NCBI GenBank assembly: GCA_013202295.1
Contig: JABMRT010000236.1
Span: 1-42,319 of the forward strand
Source: Candidatus Zhuqueibacterota bacterium
GTDB taxonomy: Bacteria > Zhuqueibacterota > QNDG01 > JABMRT01
DNA: 42,319 nt
Direction of reading: 5' to 3'
Part shown: piece by piece, positions 26,461 to 35,311 of the stretch
How the letters are laid out: each line of letters opens with the position of its first letter
How positions within the stretch are numbered: the first letter of the stretch is position 1
The notes under the pieces: model-generated
The model's input: only the letters and a program-made list of their open reading frames with translations
Databases searched by the model: none
Told to the model about the DNA's origin: nothing
Position numbers and translations under genes: made by a program

Positions 26461-27237
26461 TTGAAAAACACATCAGCTCTTCCAGGAAGAATAGGTATCA
26501 CCCTCTTCACGATTGCCCTTTCATTTTCCTTGTTCTGTAATCATAAAAACGAAGGGACTACTACGATGCAAACCAGCGATGCGAACAATCCGGCTAAAGA
26601 AATATTGAAGCGAGATGGCCTTATTCCAAAAAGAGGTTCTCTGGTACGCCCCAATTTAATCGACTTATCAACATATTATACCGCTGCTTTAGATGATGAC
26701 TGGCTTGTTACTGCGGGCGCGAATTTACAGCCTCTGCCCAAAGGAGTGCAGACTTTTGTCGGTGTCGATTTTGATGTCAGGGGTCTGATTCAATTGGCCG
26801 GACTCAATCTCTATGATGAATCGGAAATGGATGAAGCCGAAAAAAAGGCCTATTATCCAATTACCGTTGAAAACATTAAAGTTCAACAAAAGGGGCAGAA
26901 GATCCATTTTCTCCATGCGTCTTCATGGTGGGCCAATGAAAATGAAAAAATCGGTGAGTATGTGATTCATTACGAGAATGGGGAAATCAAAAATATTCCG
27001 ATTCTTTATTTACAGTCCTTAAGGGATTGGTGGACCGCCCCGGGTGATCCCACTCCTAAAAACGCTGAAGTGGCCTGGAAGGGACAAAATGAGGCCACAA
27101 AGGCAGTCGGAAGCAATATCCTGATTTTTAAATATACATGGCTGAACCCATTGCCTGATACAAAGATAAACACCATTGATTTTGTTTCAACCATGACCAC
27201 GGCATCACCCTATTTAATCGCGATTACGATTGAATAG
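26461..27237 (+). CDS. Exported beta-sandwich protein, unknown function
   Basis: 258 residues from TTG 26461, which has AAAGGG eight bases upstream. The frame is open back to an ATG at 26386, but that adds an unlikely segment before the signal peptide. The leader MKNTSALPGRIGITLFTIALSFSLFC ends in a cysteine that could be lipidated, although FSLFC is a poor lipobox. Residues about 60-258 are a single all-beta domain with FVGVDFDVRGLIQLAG, KIHFLHASSWWANENEKIGEYVIHY, LRDWWTAPGDP and NPLPDTKINTIDFVS..AITIE. This module is common in secreted proteins of Planctomycetes and Verrucomicrobia in my memory, sometimes near sulfatases, and may bind sugars. Function unproven. Confidence 0.75.
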   Translation: MKNTSALPGRIGITLFTIALSFSLFCNHKNEGTTTMQTSDANNPAKEILKRDGLIPKRGSLVRPNLIDLSTYYTAALDDDWLVTAGANLQPLPKGVQTFVGVDFDVRGLIQLAGLNLYDESEMDEAEKKAYYPITVENIKVQQKGQKIHFLHASSWWANENEKIGEYVIHYENGEIKNIPILYLQSLRDWWTAPGDPTPKNAEVAWKGQNEATKAVGSNILIFKYTWLNPLPDTKINTIDFVSTMTTASPYLIAITIE

Positions 27238-27372
27238 TCTTTGCTGTTTCAACATCACAGGATGAACAGTCAACCTTTTTTATAGCTGTGCTTTTAAGTC
27301 GAAATTCAGTGGGAAACCGGTTGCAATTCAGAGAATTTTCGATTAGTTTGAAACCGAAAGGAGGGTTGGGCT

Positions 27373-27885
27373 ATGTGTAATAAACGCACAACTTCTGTCG
27401 GATTCTTCCTTATCTTAATACTGCTTTTGATGGGCTGCATTCGAAATCTTGATCCGGTCACGGACCCGCCGGATAATGACGACCCGGTTGTTGTCGATTC
27501 TATGAATACGATTCTAATATATCCAGATCAAAATGATATTCCGCTGCATGAAGATCCCGCGGGGATTAAGGATGTGGCACTTGAGGGTGATTCGCTGATG
27601 CTGGTCGCGGAGTCGGGCGGCGGGTGTGAAGTTCACGACTATGCCTTATTTGGATGCCATTGTTTTATGGAGTCTTTCCCAGTACAGACGAATGTGTTTC
27701 TGTCTCACGATGATCATGATGATCCCTGTGACGCGATTGTGATTGATACACTTCGGTTTGACCTGACGCCGCTCAAGGATGTGTTTCTGACCTATTACCC
27801 CACGGACGAGACTGTGATTTTACGGATTCGTGAGCCGGGTTCTGAACAGCCGATGGATACGATGCTGGTGTATGGGGTGCAGTAG
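27373..27885 (+). CDS. Small lipoprotein, unknown function
   Basis: 170 residues. A basic start (MCNKRTTSVG), a hydrophobic stretch and the lipobox LLMGC (Cys22) mark an exported lipoprotein. An acidic proline-rich linker (DPVTDPPDNDDPVVVDS) follows, then a small domain with paired cysteines in GGGCEVHDYALFGCHCF and a DHDDPCD motif. The last part (IDTLRFDLTPLKDVF) is strand-like. No family is recognised. AAAGGAGGG precedes the ATG at good distance. The next gene, also a lipoprotein, starts 18 bases after the stop, so the two probably share a transcript although their base composition differs clearly. Confidence 0.75.
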   Translation: MCNKRTTSVGFFLILILLLMGCIRNLDPVTDPPDNDDPVVVDSMNTILIYPDQNDIPLHEDPAGIKDVALEGDSLMLVAESGGGCEVHDYALFGCHCFMESFPVQTNVFLSHDDHDDPCDAIVIDTLRFDLTPLKDVFLTYYPTDETVILRIREPGSEQPMDTMLVYGVQ

Positions 27886-27903
27886 AATGTAAGGAGATAG
27901 ATC

Positions 27904-28881
27904 ATGACTTTTCGTGTGATTTTACCAAGCTTTCGATTCATTGTACTAGTCTTTCTATTAATTGTTTTTCAAAGTTGTGAGGCCCAAAAAGTAATTAACA
28001 CAAAAAATAAGGCTTATAAAAATGGCTACGCTGAAGGGTATAAGAATGCAAAAGAGTGGTATGAAGAAAAGGCATACAAAAAAGGTTATGACGAAGGATA
28101 TCAGGAAGGTTACAATGAAGGAATTATAAAAGCTGGACTTAAAGAGCGCATTGTTGGTGGACATGTAAGTATTAATATGGATGAATTAGATAGGATTGTT
28201 GCAGAAATAAAATACTCTCACAATCCATCTTCATCGTATAAAATACCAGTTAAAGAAGCTGTGATAAGCAATAAATTTGAGGCGTATTCCATCATTTATA
28301 ATAAAAGAATGATTGAAGAATATACGCGTTTGATGCTCGATAAACGTCCGAAAATGGACAAAAATCATTATTATGGTTTTTTTCAGGTTCAAGATAGTTA
28401 TTTATTGGAAGATTCGAATCAGATGCTTGTGGTCATGCGTAGTGTATTTGGGTGGGAATTTATACCATATGTTTTTGCCATATTTGAAATAGATGGTGTC
28501 TTACTTTCATTAAAAGGCTTAGTTGAAGAGTTATATGGGGCTAGTCTGGGTAAATTAACAGTTGAAGCCATAATAAAAGTTGAAGATAAAGGACACTTAT
28601 TAATTGGCAAGAATATTATGTCTGATGAAGGGAGATGGGAAAGTGTGTGGATTGATTTATTAAGCCCCTCTTTCTCAATTCGAAAATTATATGAAAAAGG
28701 GGTTGGGTGTGAACCGATGGAAGACTCGCAACGTATAGAATATACTTTGGATAAAGAGCAACTTAAGATGCAGATTATGATTTCAGAGAGAAAATATCTT
28801 GGAGGTAATGATTTTTCAGAATGGTCTTTAATAGAACAAGAAGATGTCGATTTAAAAGAGTTAATTGTTAAAGAGAATTAA
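27904..28881 (+). CDS. Lipoprotein with YxEGY repeats, unknown function
   Basis: 325 residues. The leader ends in the lipobox VFQSC (Cys25). Residues 37-80 are a run of aromatic-glycine repeats (AYKNGYAEGYKNA, then AYKKGYDEGYQEGYNEG) that should form an amphipathic helix like those in Yae1-type or flagellar-assembly proteins. The remaining 240 residues form a mixed domain with no recognised family (GFFQVQDSYLLEDSNQMLVVMRS, ALGKLTVEAI-type strands). The gene is much richer in A and T than the lipoprotein gene right upstream, which suggests separate origin. AAGGAGAT precedes ATG 27904. Confidence 0.75.
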   Translation: MTFRVILPSFRFIVLVFLLIVFQSCEAQKVINTKNKAYKNGYAEGYKNAKEWYEEKAYKKGYDEGYQEGYNEGIIKAGLKERIVGGHVSINMDELDRIVAEIKYSHNPSSSYKIPVKEAVISNKFEAYSIIYNKRMIEEYTRLMLDKRPKMDKNHYYGFFQVQDSYLLEDSNQMLVVMRSVFGWEFIPYVFAIFEIDGVLLSLKGLVEELYGASLGKLTVEAIIKVEDKGHLLIGKNIMSDEGRWESVWIDLLSPSFSIRKLYEKGVGCEPMEDSQRIEYTLDKEQLKMQIMISERKYLGGNDFSEWSLIEQEDVDLKELIVKEN

Positions 28882-29292
28882 TATTGTTTGTAAGATAGAT
28901 CGCAGCTAAAATTATACATTATTTCCCTGTGAACAAGATGTGGATAACTTGTTGGTAAGCGAAGCAAGGTTATAATTTGAGGGTGTCCGAGTTTTACGAT
29001 AAATTTCGTTGTATACGTTGTGGTTTAAAAGTAATTGAAGGACAAATATACATCCATTTAATCTCATTTATTTCAGAGATTCGAATTTTATGATGAGTGT
29101 ACAACGAACAAGGTACAAATCCGGTTTGATGAAGATGTGAGAGGCAAATAAATCCTTGAAGTGATGAGAGGGTGGTTGAATCCTGCCAGAGAAATGAAGT
29201 GTAAATGTTATGTATAGTGAGATGTCCTAATCCTCTAATAATTATGGTGATACATAAGTAAAACAACCTGCGAATTGACATAAGGAATCTTC
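28882..29292. other. Non-coding stretch, nothing firmly identified
   Basis: About 410 bases between the YxEGY lipoprotein and the DUF362 gene. A 95-codon minus-strand frame (28994-29281) looks random and lacks a family. One exact DnaA-box string TGTGGATAA lies at 28939-28947 inside a loose inverted repeat AACAAG..CTTGTT. Being single, it does not mark an origin. No RNA gene or terminator is convincing here. Confidence 0.5.
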
Positions 29293-30597
29293 ATGCGAAA
29301 GCCCCGTGTTTTTCTTGGCAACTGCTCTGCCTATCATGCCGAAGATATTAAAGATGTCATCCGGGAGGGATTGAGCCAGCTCGCGCTTACGAAACCCATT
29401 TCGGGCCGAATCACGATCAAACCCAACCTGGTGATGGCGCATCCGAAAGTAGCCACTGACGGGTACACGCGGGCCGAGGTCATTGGCGGAATTCTCGCTA
29501 ACTTGAACCTCAAAAAATCGTCAGAAAAGTGTGTAAAAATTGTGGAAAAGTCCGGGCTGGGTGTAACCACACAGTCAGCGTATCGATGGGCCGGGTATCG
29601 CGCGTTGGCACGTCAGTATCCCATTCGGCTGGTCGCGATGGAGGAGAGCCGGCGTACGCGCGTGGTGCTTCAGAAGAGCAAGGTGCACCCGCATGTGACG
29701 GTCGCGAAAGATCTGGTAGAACGTGATTTTCTTATTTTCGCACCGAAGCTGAAAACCAATGTGCTTTCGCACGCGCTGTCTGGAGCTTTAAAATTGAACA
29801 TCGGCAGTATAGATTCAAAAGAGCGGCTGTTTCATCATCATTTCGATCTGCCCGCAAAAATCGTGGATCTGCTTGAAGTGGCCAATCCCGATCTGATCGT
29901 GACGGACGGCATTCGGATGTCGTACGGAGGCAATCAGATGACACAGCACGGCACGGATCTCGGTGTCCTGATTCTTGCGGATAACGCAGTGGCGCATGAT
30001 ATGGTGTGCGCGCAAATGCTGAATCTCGATCCACATAAAATTGAGCATATTCAGGAAGCGATTGACCGGGAATATGGACCGGCTTCCCTGGATGAGATTG
30101 AAGTGATGGGGGATTATCCCATCGAAAAAGCGCAGGCCATTACCTCCAAACTGGATTTTGGATTCATGCCCGTGGATCAGTTTCCATCCAATTTCAAGAT
30201 TCATACCGGCACACCCTATTGCACGGGCGGGTGTCATGGCATCTTTCTGGACTGGCTGCATATGATTAAGGATCGCAGTCCCGGAGAATTGAAACGATTT
30301 CCCAAGATCCCAGTGCTGGTCGGGAAAGTTATCCAGAAGATCTCGGCGAAACGGGTGCTGCTCATCGGCGACTGCGCGGCAGCGTCACCGAATATCCAGT
30401 CCAAACACGTGGTTCGCATTCCAGGCTGCCCGCCAACCCATAAATGCATTGTCCTATTAATGATGATCCGCCTCTTTCTTTTTGCGCCGCTTGTGCGTCC
30501 TTCTTTGATTTTTGACGGCTTTGTCCTGTATCCGATCAAACGTATTAAGGGATGGCTGGTGAATCTGCGATTTAAACCGGAACTGGCTGAGGAATAA
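29293..30597 (+). CDS. DUF362-domain protein
   Basis: 434 residues, no signal peptide, so cytosolic. The DUF362 core includes RITIKPNLVMAHPKVATDGYT (residues about 38-58), KCVKIVEKSGLGVTTQSAYRWAGY, VERDFLIFAPKLKTNVLSHALSGALKLNIGS and PDLIVTDGIRMSYGG. The C-terminal third holds several cysteines (TPYCTGGCHG, GDCAAA, GCPPTHKC) that could bind a metal or an iron-sulfur centre, though no classical ferredoxin motif is present. A hydrophobic stretch near 390-415 may touch the membrane. AAGGA precedes ATG 29293. The aldehyde dehydrogenase gene begins 3 bases after the stop, a tight operon. This is the second DUF362 protein in the window and lacks the export signals of the first. Confidence 0.85.
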   Translation: MRKPRVFLGNCSAYHAEDIKDVIREGLSQLALTKPISGRITIKPNLVMAHPKVATDGYTRAEVIGGILANLNLKKSSEKCVKIVEKSGLGVTTQSAYRWAGYRALARQYPIRLVAMEESRRTRVVLQKSKVHPHVTVAKDLVERDFLIFAPKLKTNVLSHALSGALKLNIGSIDSKERLFHHHFDLPAKIVDLLEVANPDLIVTDGIRMSYGGNQMTQHGTDLGVLILADNAVAHDMVCAQMLNLDPHKIEHIQEAIDREYGPASLDEIEVMGDYPIEKAQAITSKLDFGFMPVDQFPSNFKIHTGTPYCTGGCHGIFLDWLHMIKDRSPGELKRFPKIPVLVGKVIQKISAKRVLLIGDCAAASPNIQSKHVVRIPGCPPTHKCIVLLMMIRLFLFAPLVRPSLIFDGFVLYPIKRIKGWLVNLRFKPELAEE

Positions 30598-30600
30598 TCC

Positions 30601-32193
30601 ATGACTCCAGATTCCCGAACCGATATGATTGTTTCCATCAATCCATCCACGCTGGAAGAAGTGGGGCGTGTGCCGCATACCCATCCTGAGGATGTGCCGG
30701 ATCTCGTCCAAAAAGCACGAGAAGCGTATCCTGCATGGCGGGACAAGGGCATTGACGCGCGGATCGAGATCATGAAACGCGCGCAGGATTTGCTTCTGAA
30801 ACAAGCCGAAGAAATCGCGGAGTTGATTACGCTTGAGATGGGGCGGCCGTTTACTGAAGCGCTGACCGTGGAAGTCGAAGCCAGTGTGGATTTGCTCTAT
30901 TATGACTGGAAGCACGCGCATCGGTTTCTGCGAAACCGGCGGGTGTGGCTGCATCATCCCTTTTTCATGCTGCGAAAAAGCTATATCCATTGCCAGCCAT
31001 TGGGTGTGCTGACCAATATTACACCGTGGAACTGGCCCCTGCTTATCCCGCTGGGTGTGATCGGGCCGGCACTCCTATCCGGAAACGCGATGCTGTTCAA
31101 ACCATCGGAGTATACACCGCTTACGGGTGATCGCATCCGAGACCTCTTTATCCAGGCTGGTGTGCCGGAAGACATTTTTATTAATTTGCATGGTAGCTCT
31201 GAAGTGGGCCAGGCCCTGGTGTTTTCAGACACAGAGAAAGTCTTCTTCACGGGAAGCACGAATGTGGGCCAGATCGTAATGGAGCAGGGGGCTCCTTCCC
31301 TGAAAAAAATCGTGCTCGAATTGGGTGGTCATGATCCGGCCATTGTGTGTGAAGACGCGGATGTGGATATCTCATCAAGCGGCGTTCTCTGGGGCGCGAT
31401 GAACAATTGTGGTCAGAACTGCAATGGCATTGAGCGTGTGTATATGCACGAAAACGTCGCGGACCGGTTCACAGATCTCCTCGTAGAAAAAACCCAGAAG
31501 TTACGCATCGGGGACGGCATGGATCCAGATACAGATATCGGACCACTTGCAACAGAATTGCAGTTTGAGAAGATTCTGTCTGTGGTTCAGCATGCCCAAA
31601 AATCGGGAATGGAAATCCTCACAGGCGGGAATCCCATTCAGGATAAAAAAGGGTATTACTTTGAACCGACTGTGATTCGATGCGATCCGAGCGGGCCTGA
31701 AATCCCGGATGACGAGGCATTCGGTCCGGTGGTATTTGTGCGATCCGTACAGGATGACGTTGAAGCTATCCGGCTGGCGAATGATTCACAATTCGGATTG
31801 GCCGGATCGGTCTGGACCTCCAATTCCCGGCATGGGCAGCGGATCGCGCAGCAGATTGAATCCGGATCGGTCATGGTCAACGATTCCGTCTGTTCCTTCG
31901 GCATCACCGAAGCGGGATGGACCGGGATCAAGAAGAGCGGAGTGGGTTGGATGCATGGGGAAAAGGGATTGGATGAGATGGTGAACATGCAGTTTATCAA
32001 TATTGACACGAATTCCAAATCCCAGAACTTCTGGTGGTTCCCGTATGGGCCGGATGTTCTAAAGGGTATCCGGGTTGGGATGACGCTGCTATTCGATCGC
32101 AATTGGTTCAAGAAGTTGGCGACTCTTCCGGCCATTCTCTGTCATCTTGCCGGATATCTACTAATTAATCGAAAGCAATCAAAAAAATTGTAA
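30601..32193 (+). CDS. NAD(P)-dependent aldehyde dehydrogenase family protein
   Basis: 530 residues, oxidises an aldehyde to the acid with NAD or NADP. Landmarks: NITPWNWPLLIPLGVIGPALLSGNAMLFKPSEYTP (cofactor-side segments), FTGSTNVGQIV, general base Glu240 in VLELGGHDP, catalytic Cys274 in NNCGQNCNG, and DEAFGPVV. The spacing of 34 residues between Glu and Cys is normal. Compared with typical members the C-terminus is extended by about 40 residues (TLLFDRNWFKKLATLPAIL..), ending in a hydrophobic patch that may associate with the membrane. GAGGA lies before the ATG. It is coupled with the DUF362 gene upstream, so both probably act in one unknown pathway. Substrate not predictable. Confidence 0.92.
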   Translation: MTPDSRTDMIVSINPSTLEEVGRVPHTHPEDVPDLVQKAREAYPAWRDKGIDARIEIMKRAQDLLLKQAEEIAELITLEMGRPFTEALTVEVEASVDLLYYDWKHAHRFLRNRRVWLHHPFFMLRKSYIHCQPLGVLTNITPWNWPLLIPLGVIGPALLSGNAMLFKPSEYTPLTGDRIRDLFIQAGVPEDIFINLHGSSEVGQALVFSDTEKVFFTGSTNVGQIVMEQGAPSLKKIVLELGGHDPAIVCEDADVDISSSGVLWGAMNNCGQNCNGIERVYMHENVADRFTDLLVEKTQKLRIGDGMDPDTDIGPLATELQFEKILSVVQHAQKSGMEILTGGNPIQDKKGYYFEPTVIRCDPSGPEIPDDEAFGPVVFVRSVQDDVEAIRLANDSQFGLAGSVWTSNSRHGQRIAQQIESGSVMVNDSVCSFGITEAGWTGIKKSGVGWMHGEKGLDEMVNMQFINIDTNSKSQNFWWFPYGPDVLKGIRVGMTLLFDRNWFKKLATLPAILCHLAGYLLINRKQSKKL

Positions 32194-32209
32194 TTAAAGG
32201 AGCGATGAA

Positions 32210-33010
32210 ATGAAATGTCATGAGATTGATTACCAGATCATGGGCGACGATATGCAGATCGTCGAAGTGGAACTCGACCGCGGTGAAACTGTGATCGCGG
32301 AGGCGGGGGCCATGAATTATATGGAGGACGGCATTACCTTTGAAGCCAAGATGGGCGACGGATCGAATCCGAGGGAAGGGGTGATGGGGAAATTGCTCAG
32401 TGTGGGCAAACGCGCTCTGACCGGTGAATCGATTTTCATGACGCATTTTAAAAATATTCATCCGGAGAAACGGCATGTGGCGTTTGCGGCACCTTATCCG
32501 GGCAAGATCATTCCGATGGACATGGCGAAAATCGGGGGTGAAATTCTCTGCCAGAAGGATGCGTTTCTGTGCGCAGCGCTGGGCACAGAGATCGGTATCG
32601 CATTCACCAAGCGACTCGGCGCGGGATTTTTCGGAGGTGAAGGATTCATTCTCCAACGCCTTCGCGGCGACGGGATGGTATTTGTGCAAGCGGGCGGCAC
32701 GGTGATTAAAAAGAAGCTGGAGAATGATACGCTTCGTGTGGATACAGGCTGTATTGTCGCGTTCACTACCGGGATTGATTATGACATTGAGATGGCGGGC
32801 GGATTAAAATCGATGTTCTTTGGGGGTGAAGGGATGTTCCTGGCGACCCTCCGCGGTACAGGTACTGTGTTACTTCAAAGTCTGCCCTTTTCCAGACTTG
32901 CGGATCGCATTATCGCGCATGCGCCTTCGGCCGGCGGCCAACGTAAGGGCGAAGGATCTGTTCTGGGTAAACTGGGTGGTATGCTTGATGGAGATGGATT
33001 CAGGTTATAA
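32210..33010 (+). CDS. AIM24 / TIGR00266-family protein
   Basis: 266 residues, cytosolic, built of a double beta-prism like other AIM24-type proteins. Characteristic pieces: [22 protein letters not shown] at the start, [87 protein letters not shown] and [22 protein letters not shown]. These are all in the family order. The biochemical function in bacteria is unknown; the yeast relative is mitochondrial. AAAGGAG precedes ATG 32210, 16 bases after the dehydrogenase stop, so it may be the third gene of that operon. Confidence 0.9.
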   Translation: MKCHEIDYQIMGDDMQIVEVELDRGETVIAEAGAMNYMEDGITFEAKMGDGSNPREGVMGKLLSVGKRALTGESIFMTHFKNIHPEKRHVAFAAPYPGKIIPMDMAKIGGEILCQKDAFLCAALGTEIGIAFTKRLGAGFFGGEGFILQRLRGDGMVFVQAGGTVIKKKLENDTLRVDTGCIVAFTTGIDYDIEMAGGLKSMFFGGEGMFLATLRGTGTVLLQSLPFSRLADRIIAHAPSAGGQRKGEGSVLGKLGGMLDGDGFRL

Positions 33011-33069
33011 AAGTGCCTAAAGTAACTAAAATTTAAAATGCCCAAAATTGAAGGATAATACTCATCAAA

Positions 33070-33579
33070 ATGATCAAAATATCTGTGATAATTATACTCG
33101 GATTCGCTTCTTTCTCCTTTTCACAAGAGGCGGATACTTCCACAGTTGTTCAACTGGGGCAAGTCGCGCCAAACTTTACAGTTCAGACTTTGGATGGAGA
33201 GACCATCCAAATCTCCGATCTAAAGGGCAAGGTAGTCCTTCTCAATTTTTTCGCGACATGGTGCGGTCCCTGCAATGAAGAGCTGCCGGAACTGGAGAAA
33301 ACAATCTGGCCGAAATTCCGTGATAAGGATTATGTACAGCTCTCCATCGGGCGGGAGCACACAAAGGAAGAACTCCTCAAATTCCGCAAGGGAAAAGAAC
33401 TGACGATCCCGATGGCGTCTGATCCTGAACGGAAGATTTACAGCATGTTCGCGAAAATTTATATTCCGCGAAATGTCGTAATCGGCAAAGATGGAAAAAT
33501 TGCGTATTTGGAAATGGGATTCGATGAGGAGAAAGGTGCGGCGCTGATCCAGGCGATTGAGGATCAGTTGAAACTGTAA
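33070..33579 (+). CDS. TlpA-like periplasmic thiol-disulfide oxidoreductase
   Basis: 169 residues. A short signal peptide (MIKISVIIILGFASFSFSQ) is followed by a thioredoxin-fold domain of the TlpA/ResA type. The redox motif is FFATWCGPCNEELPEL (Cys65 and Cys68), preceded by GQVAPNFTVQTLDGETIQISDLKGKVVLLNF. The cis-proline is in IPRNVVIGKDGKI. Such proteins reduce or isomerise disulfides in the periplasm, for example in cytochrome c or cysteine-protein maturation; the partner is not seen here. It is 23 bases before the preferred hutU start and has the same orientation. No functional link to histidine breakdown is evident, so this is probably just positional. Confidence 0.9.
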   Translation: MIKISVIIILGFASFSFSQEADTSTVVQLGQVAPNFTVQTLDGETIQISDLKGKVVLLNFFATWCGPCNEELPELEKTIWPKFRDKDYVQLSIGREHTKEELLKFRKGKELTIPMASDPERKIYSMFAKIYIPRNVVIGKDGKIAYLEMGFDEEKGAALIQAIEDQLKL

Positions 33580-33602
33580 ATTGTTTCATAAGGAGAGTGA
33601 TT

Positions 33603-35291
33603 ATGTCTCGCCCCATGTTTGAGGAGTTCAGGCCCGAGGGTCCGATCAAGGCGCCCAGAGGCACGAAACTGTCCTGTAAAAATTGGGACACGGAAGCAGC
33701 GCTCCGCATGCTCATGAATAATCTCGATCCTCAGGTCGCGTTACAGCCTGAAGATCTTGTCGTTTATGGCGGAAGTGGTCGCGCAGCTCGAAACTGGAAA
33801 GCTTATACACAAATTGTGGACATCCTTAAAAAACTGGATGACCATCACACTCTATGCGTGCAATCCGGCAAACCGGTGTATATCGCGCCCACCCACCCGG
33901 ATGCGCCGCGCGTGATTCTGGCTAATTCCAACATCGTGCCCAAGTGGGCAACTCAGGAGCAGTTCGATATTTACGATGAAATGGGCCTGATGATGTATGG
34001 CCAGATGACGGCCGGCAGCTGGATTTACATCGCAACACAAGGTATCATCCAAGGCACGTATGAGACGTTTGCAGCAGTGGGCAGGCAGGAGTTTAACTCC
34101 GATACGCTTAAGGGCCGTTTTATCCTCACGGCAGGAATGGGTGGCATGTCGGGTGCACAACCTTTGGCGGGCACGATGAATGAAGCGGTCATCCTAACCA
34201 TTGAAGCGCGGCCGGAGCGTATCGCACGAAAAGTGAGAGAGGGCTACTGCGATCGCATGACTGCAGATGTGGAAGATGCGATTCGCTGGGTACGGGACGC
34301 GCAGGCACATAAGCGGTCACTCTCCGTCGGCCTGGTCGGGAATGCCGGAGAGGTGTATCCCTGGTTGGTGCAGCACGGGGAAGTGCCGGATATTGTCACG
34401 GATCAAACCTCAGCGCATAATCTACTCGATTATATGCCCATCGGCAATTTGCAGGAGATTGATACACTCCGCGAGAAAGATCCCAAAGCCTATAAAAAGC
34501 GGGCATTGGAAACCATTGCGAAACATACGGAAGCCATCCTCGACATGCAGGAAAGTGGTGCGGTGGCATTTGATTATGGAAACAATTTGAGGGCTCAGGC
34601 CGAGTTGGCGGGGCTTTCCATTCGCGACGAGAATGGATCGTTTAAATATCCGGGATTCGTACCCGCCTATGTGCGACCCCTGTTCTGCGAAGGACGAGGA
34701 CCCTTCCGGTGGGCCGCTTTATCTGGCGAAACCTCTGACATTGATCGCCTTGACACACTTGTCCTAGATATGTTCAAGGATAATGAATCTCTCTGCCGCT
34801 GGATTCATCTGGCGCGTGAAAAGATTCCGCATCTGGGATTACCCGCGCGCGTGTGCTGGCTGGGCTATGGTGAACGCGCGGAATTTGCGCTGGCCATGAA
34901 CGATCTTATCCGAAAAGGTGAGATCAAGGCGCCCATAGTGATCGGTCGTGACCATCTCGATTGCGGGTCCGTGGCGTCTCCAAACCGCGAAACGGAAGGG
35001 ATGCTCGACGGCAGTGATGCGATTGCGGACTGGCCTCTTCTCAATTTTGCACTCAACGCGGTGAACGGTGCCAGTTGGGTGAGCTTTCATCATGGGGGCG
35101 GCGTGGGAATCGGATATTCGCTGCATGCGGGCATGGTCATTGTCGCGGATGGCACCAAGGAACGTGACGCCCGGCTCGAGCGGGTGATGACGGTTGATCC
35201 CGGCCTGGGCATTGCCCGCCACGCGGATGCCGGGTATGAGAAGGCGATTGAAATGGCGAATCAGTACAATATTTCACTGAATAAATTGTAG
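33603..35291 (+). CDS. hutU: Urocanate hydratase
   Basis: Cytosolic NAD-dependent enzyme that hydrates urocanate to 4-imidazolone-5-propionate, second step of histidine breakdown. 562 residues, normal length. The urocanase signature HLGLPARVCW contains the active cysteine (about residue 418). The NAD-binding stretch ILTAGMGGMSGAQPLAG, together with WIYIATQGIIQGTYETF, GRDHLDCGSVASPNRETE and WVSFHHGGGVGIGYSLHAG, is textbook. The frame begins with a GTG at 33597, but ATG 33603 gives MSRPMFEEF with AAGGAG in front and is preferred. hutI follows 20 bases later and hutH overlaps hutI, so hutU-hutI-hutH is one operon. No hut repressor gene is beside it. Confidence 0.97.
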   Translation: MSRPMFEEFRPEGPIKAPRGTKLSCKNWDTEAALRMLMNNLDPQVALQPEDLVVYGGSGRAARNWKAYTQIVDILKKLDDHHTLCVQSGKPVYIAPTHPDAPRVILANSNIVPKWATQEQFDIYDEMGLMMYGQMTAGSWIYIATQGIIQGTYETFAAVGRQEFNSDTLKGRFILTAGMGGMSGAQPLAGTMNEAVILTIEARPERIARKVREGYCDRMTADVEDAIRWVRDAQAHKRSLSVGLVGNAGEVYPWLVQHGEVPDIVTDQTSAHNLLDYMPIGNLQEIDTLREKDPKAYKKRALETIAKHTEAILDMQESGAVAFDYGNNLRAQAELAGLSIRDENGSFKYPGFVPAYVRPLFCEGRGPFRWAALSGETSDIDRLDTLVLDMFKDNESLCRWIHLAREKIPHLGLPARVCWLGYGERAEFALAMNDLIRKGEIKAPIVIGRDHLDCGSVASPNRETEGMLDGSDAIADWPLLNFALNAVNGASWVSFHHGGGVGIGYSLHAGMVIVADGTKERDARLERVMTVDPGLGIARHADAGYEKAIEMANQYNISLNKL

Positions 35292-35311
35292 AATGCAATC
35301 AGGATTATAAT

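Noticed and set aside
28939-28947. Exact DnaA box TGTGGATAA, and another (TTATCCACA) at 39847-39855
   Set aside because: Two single boxes 11 kb apart in 42 kb are not far above chance; there is no cluster, AT-rich unwinding element, dnaA or dnaN, so no origin is called.
28994-29281. 95-codon minus-strand reading frame
   Set aside because: No ribosome site, no recognisable domain and random-looking composition; left as non-coding.
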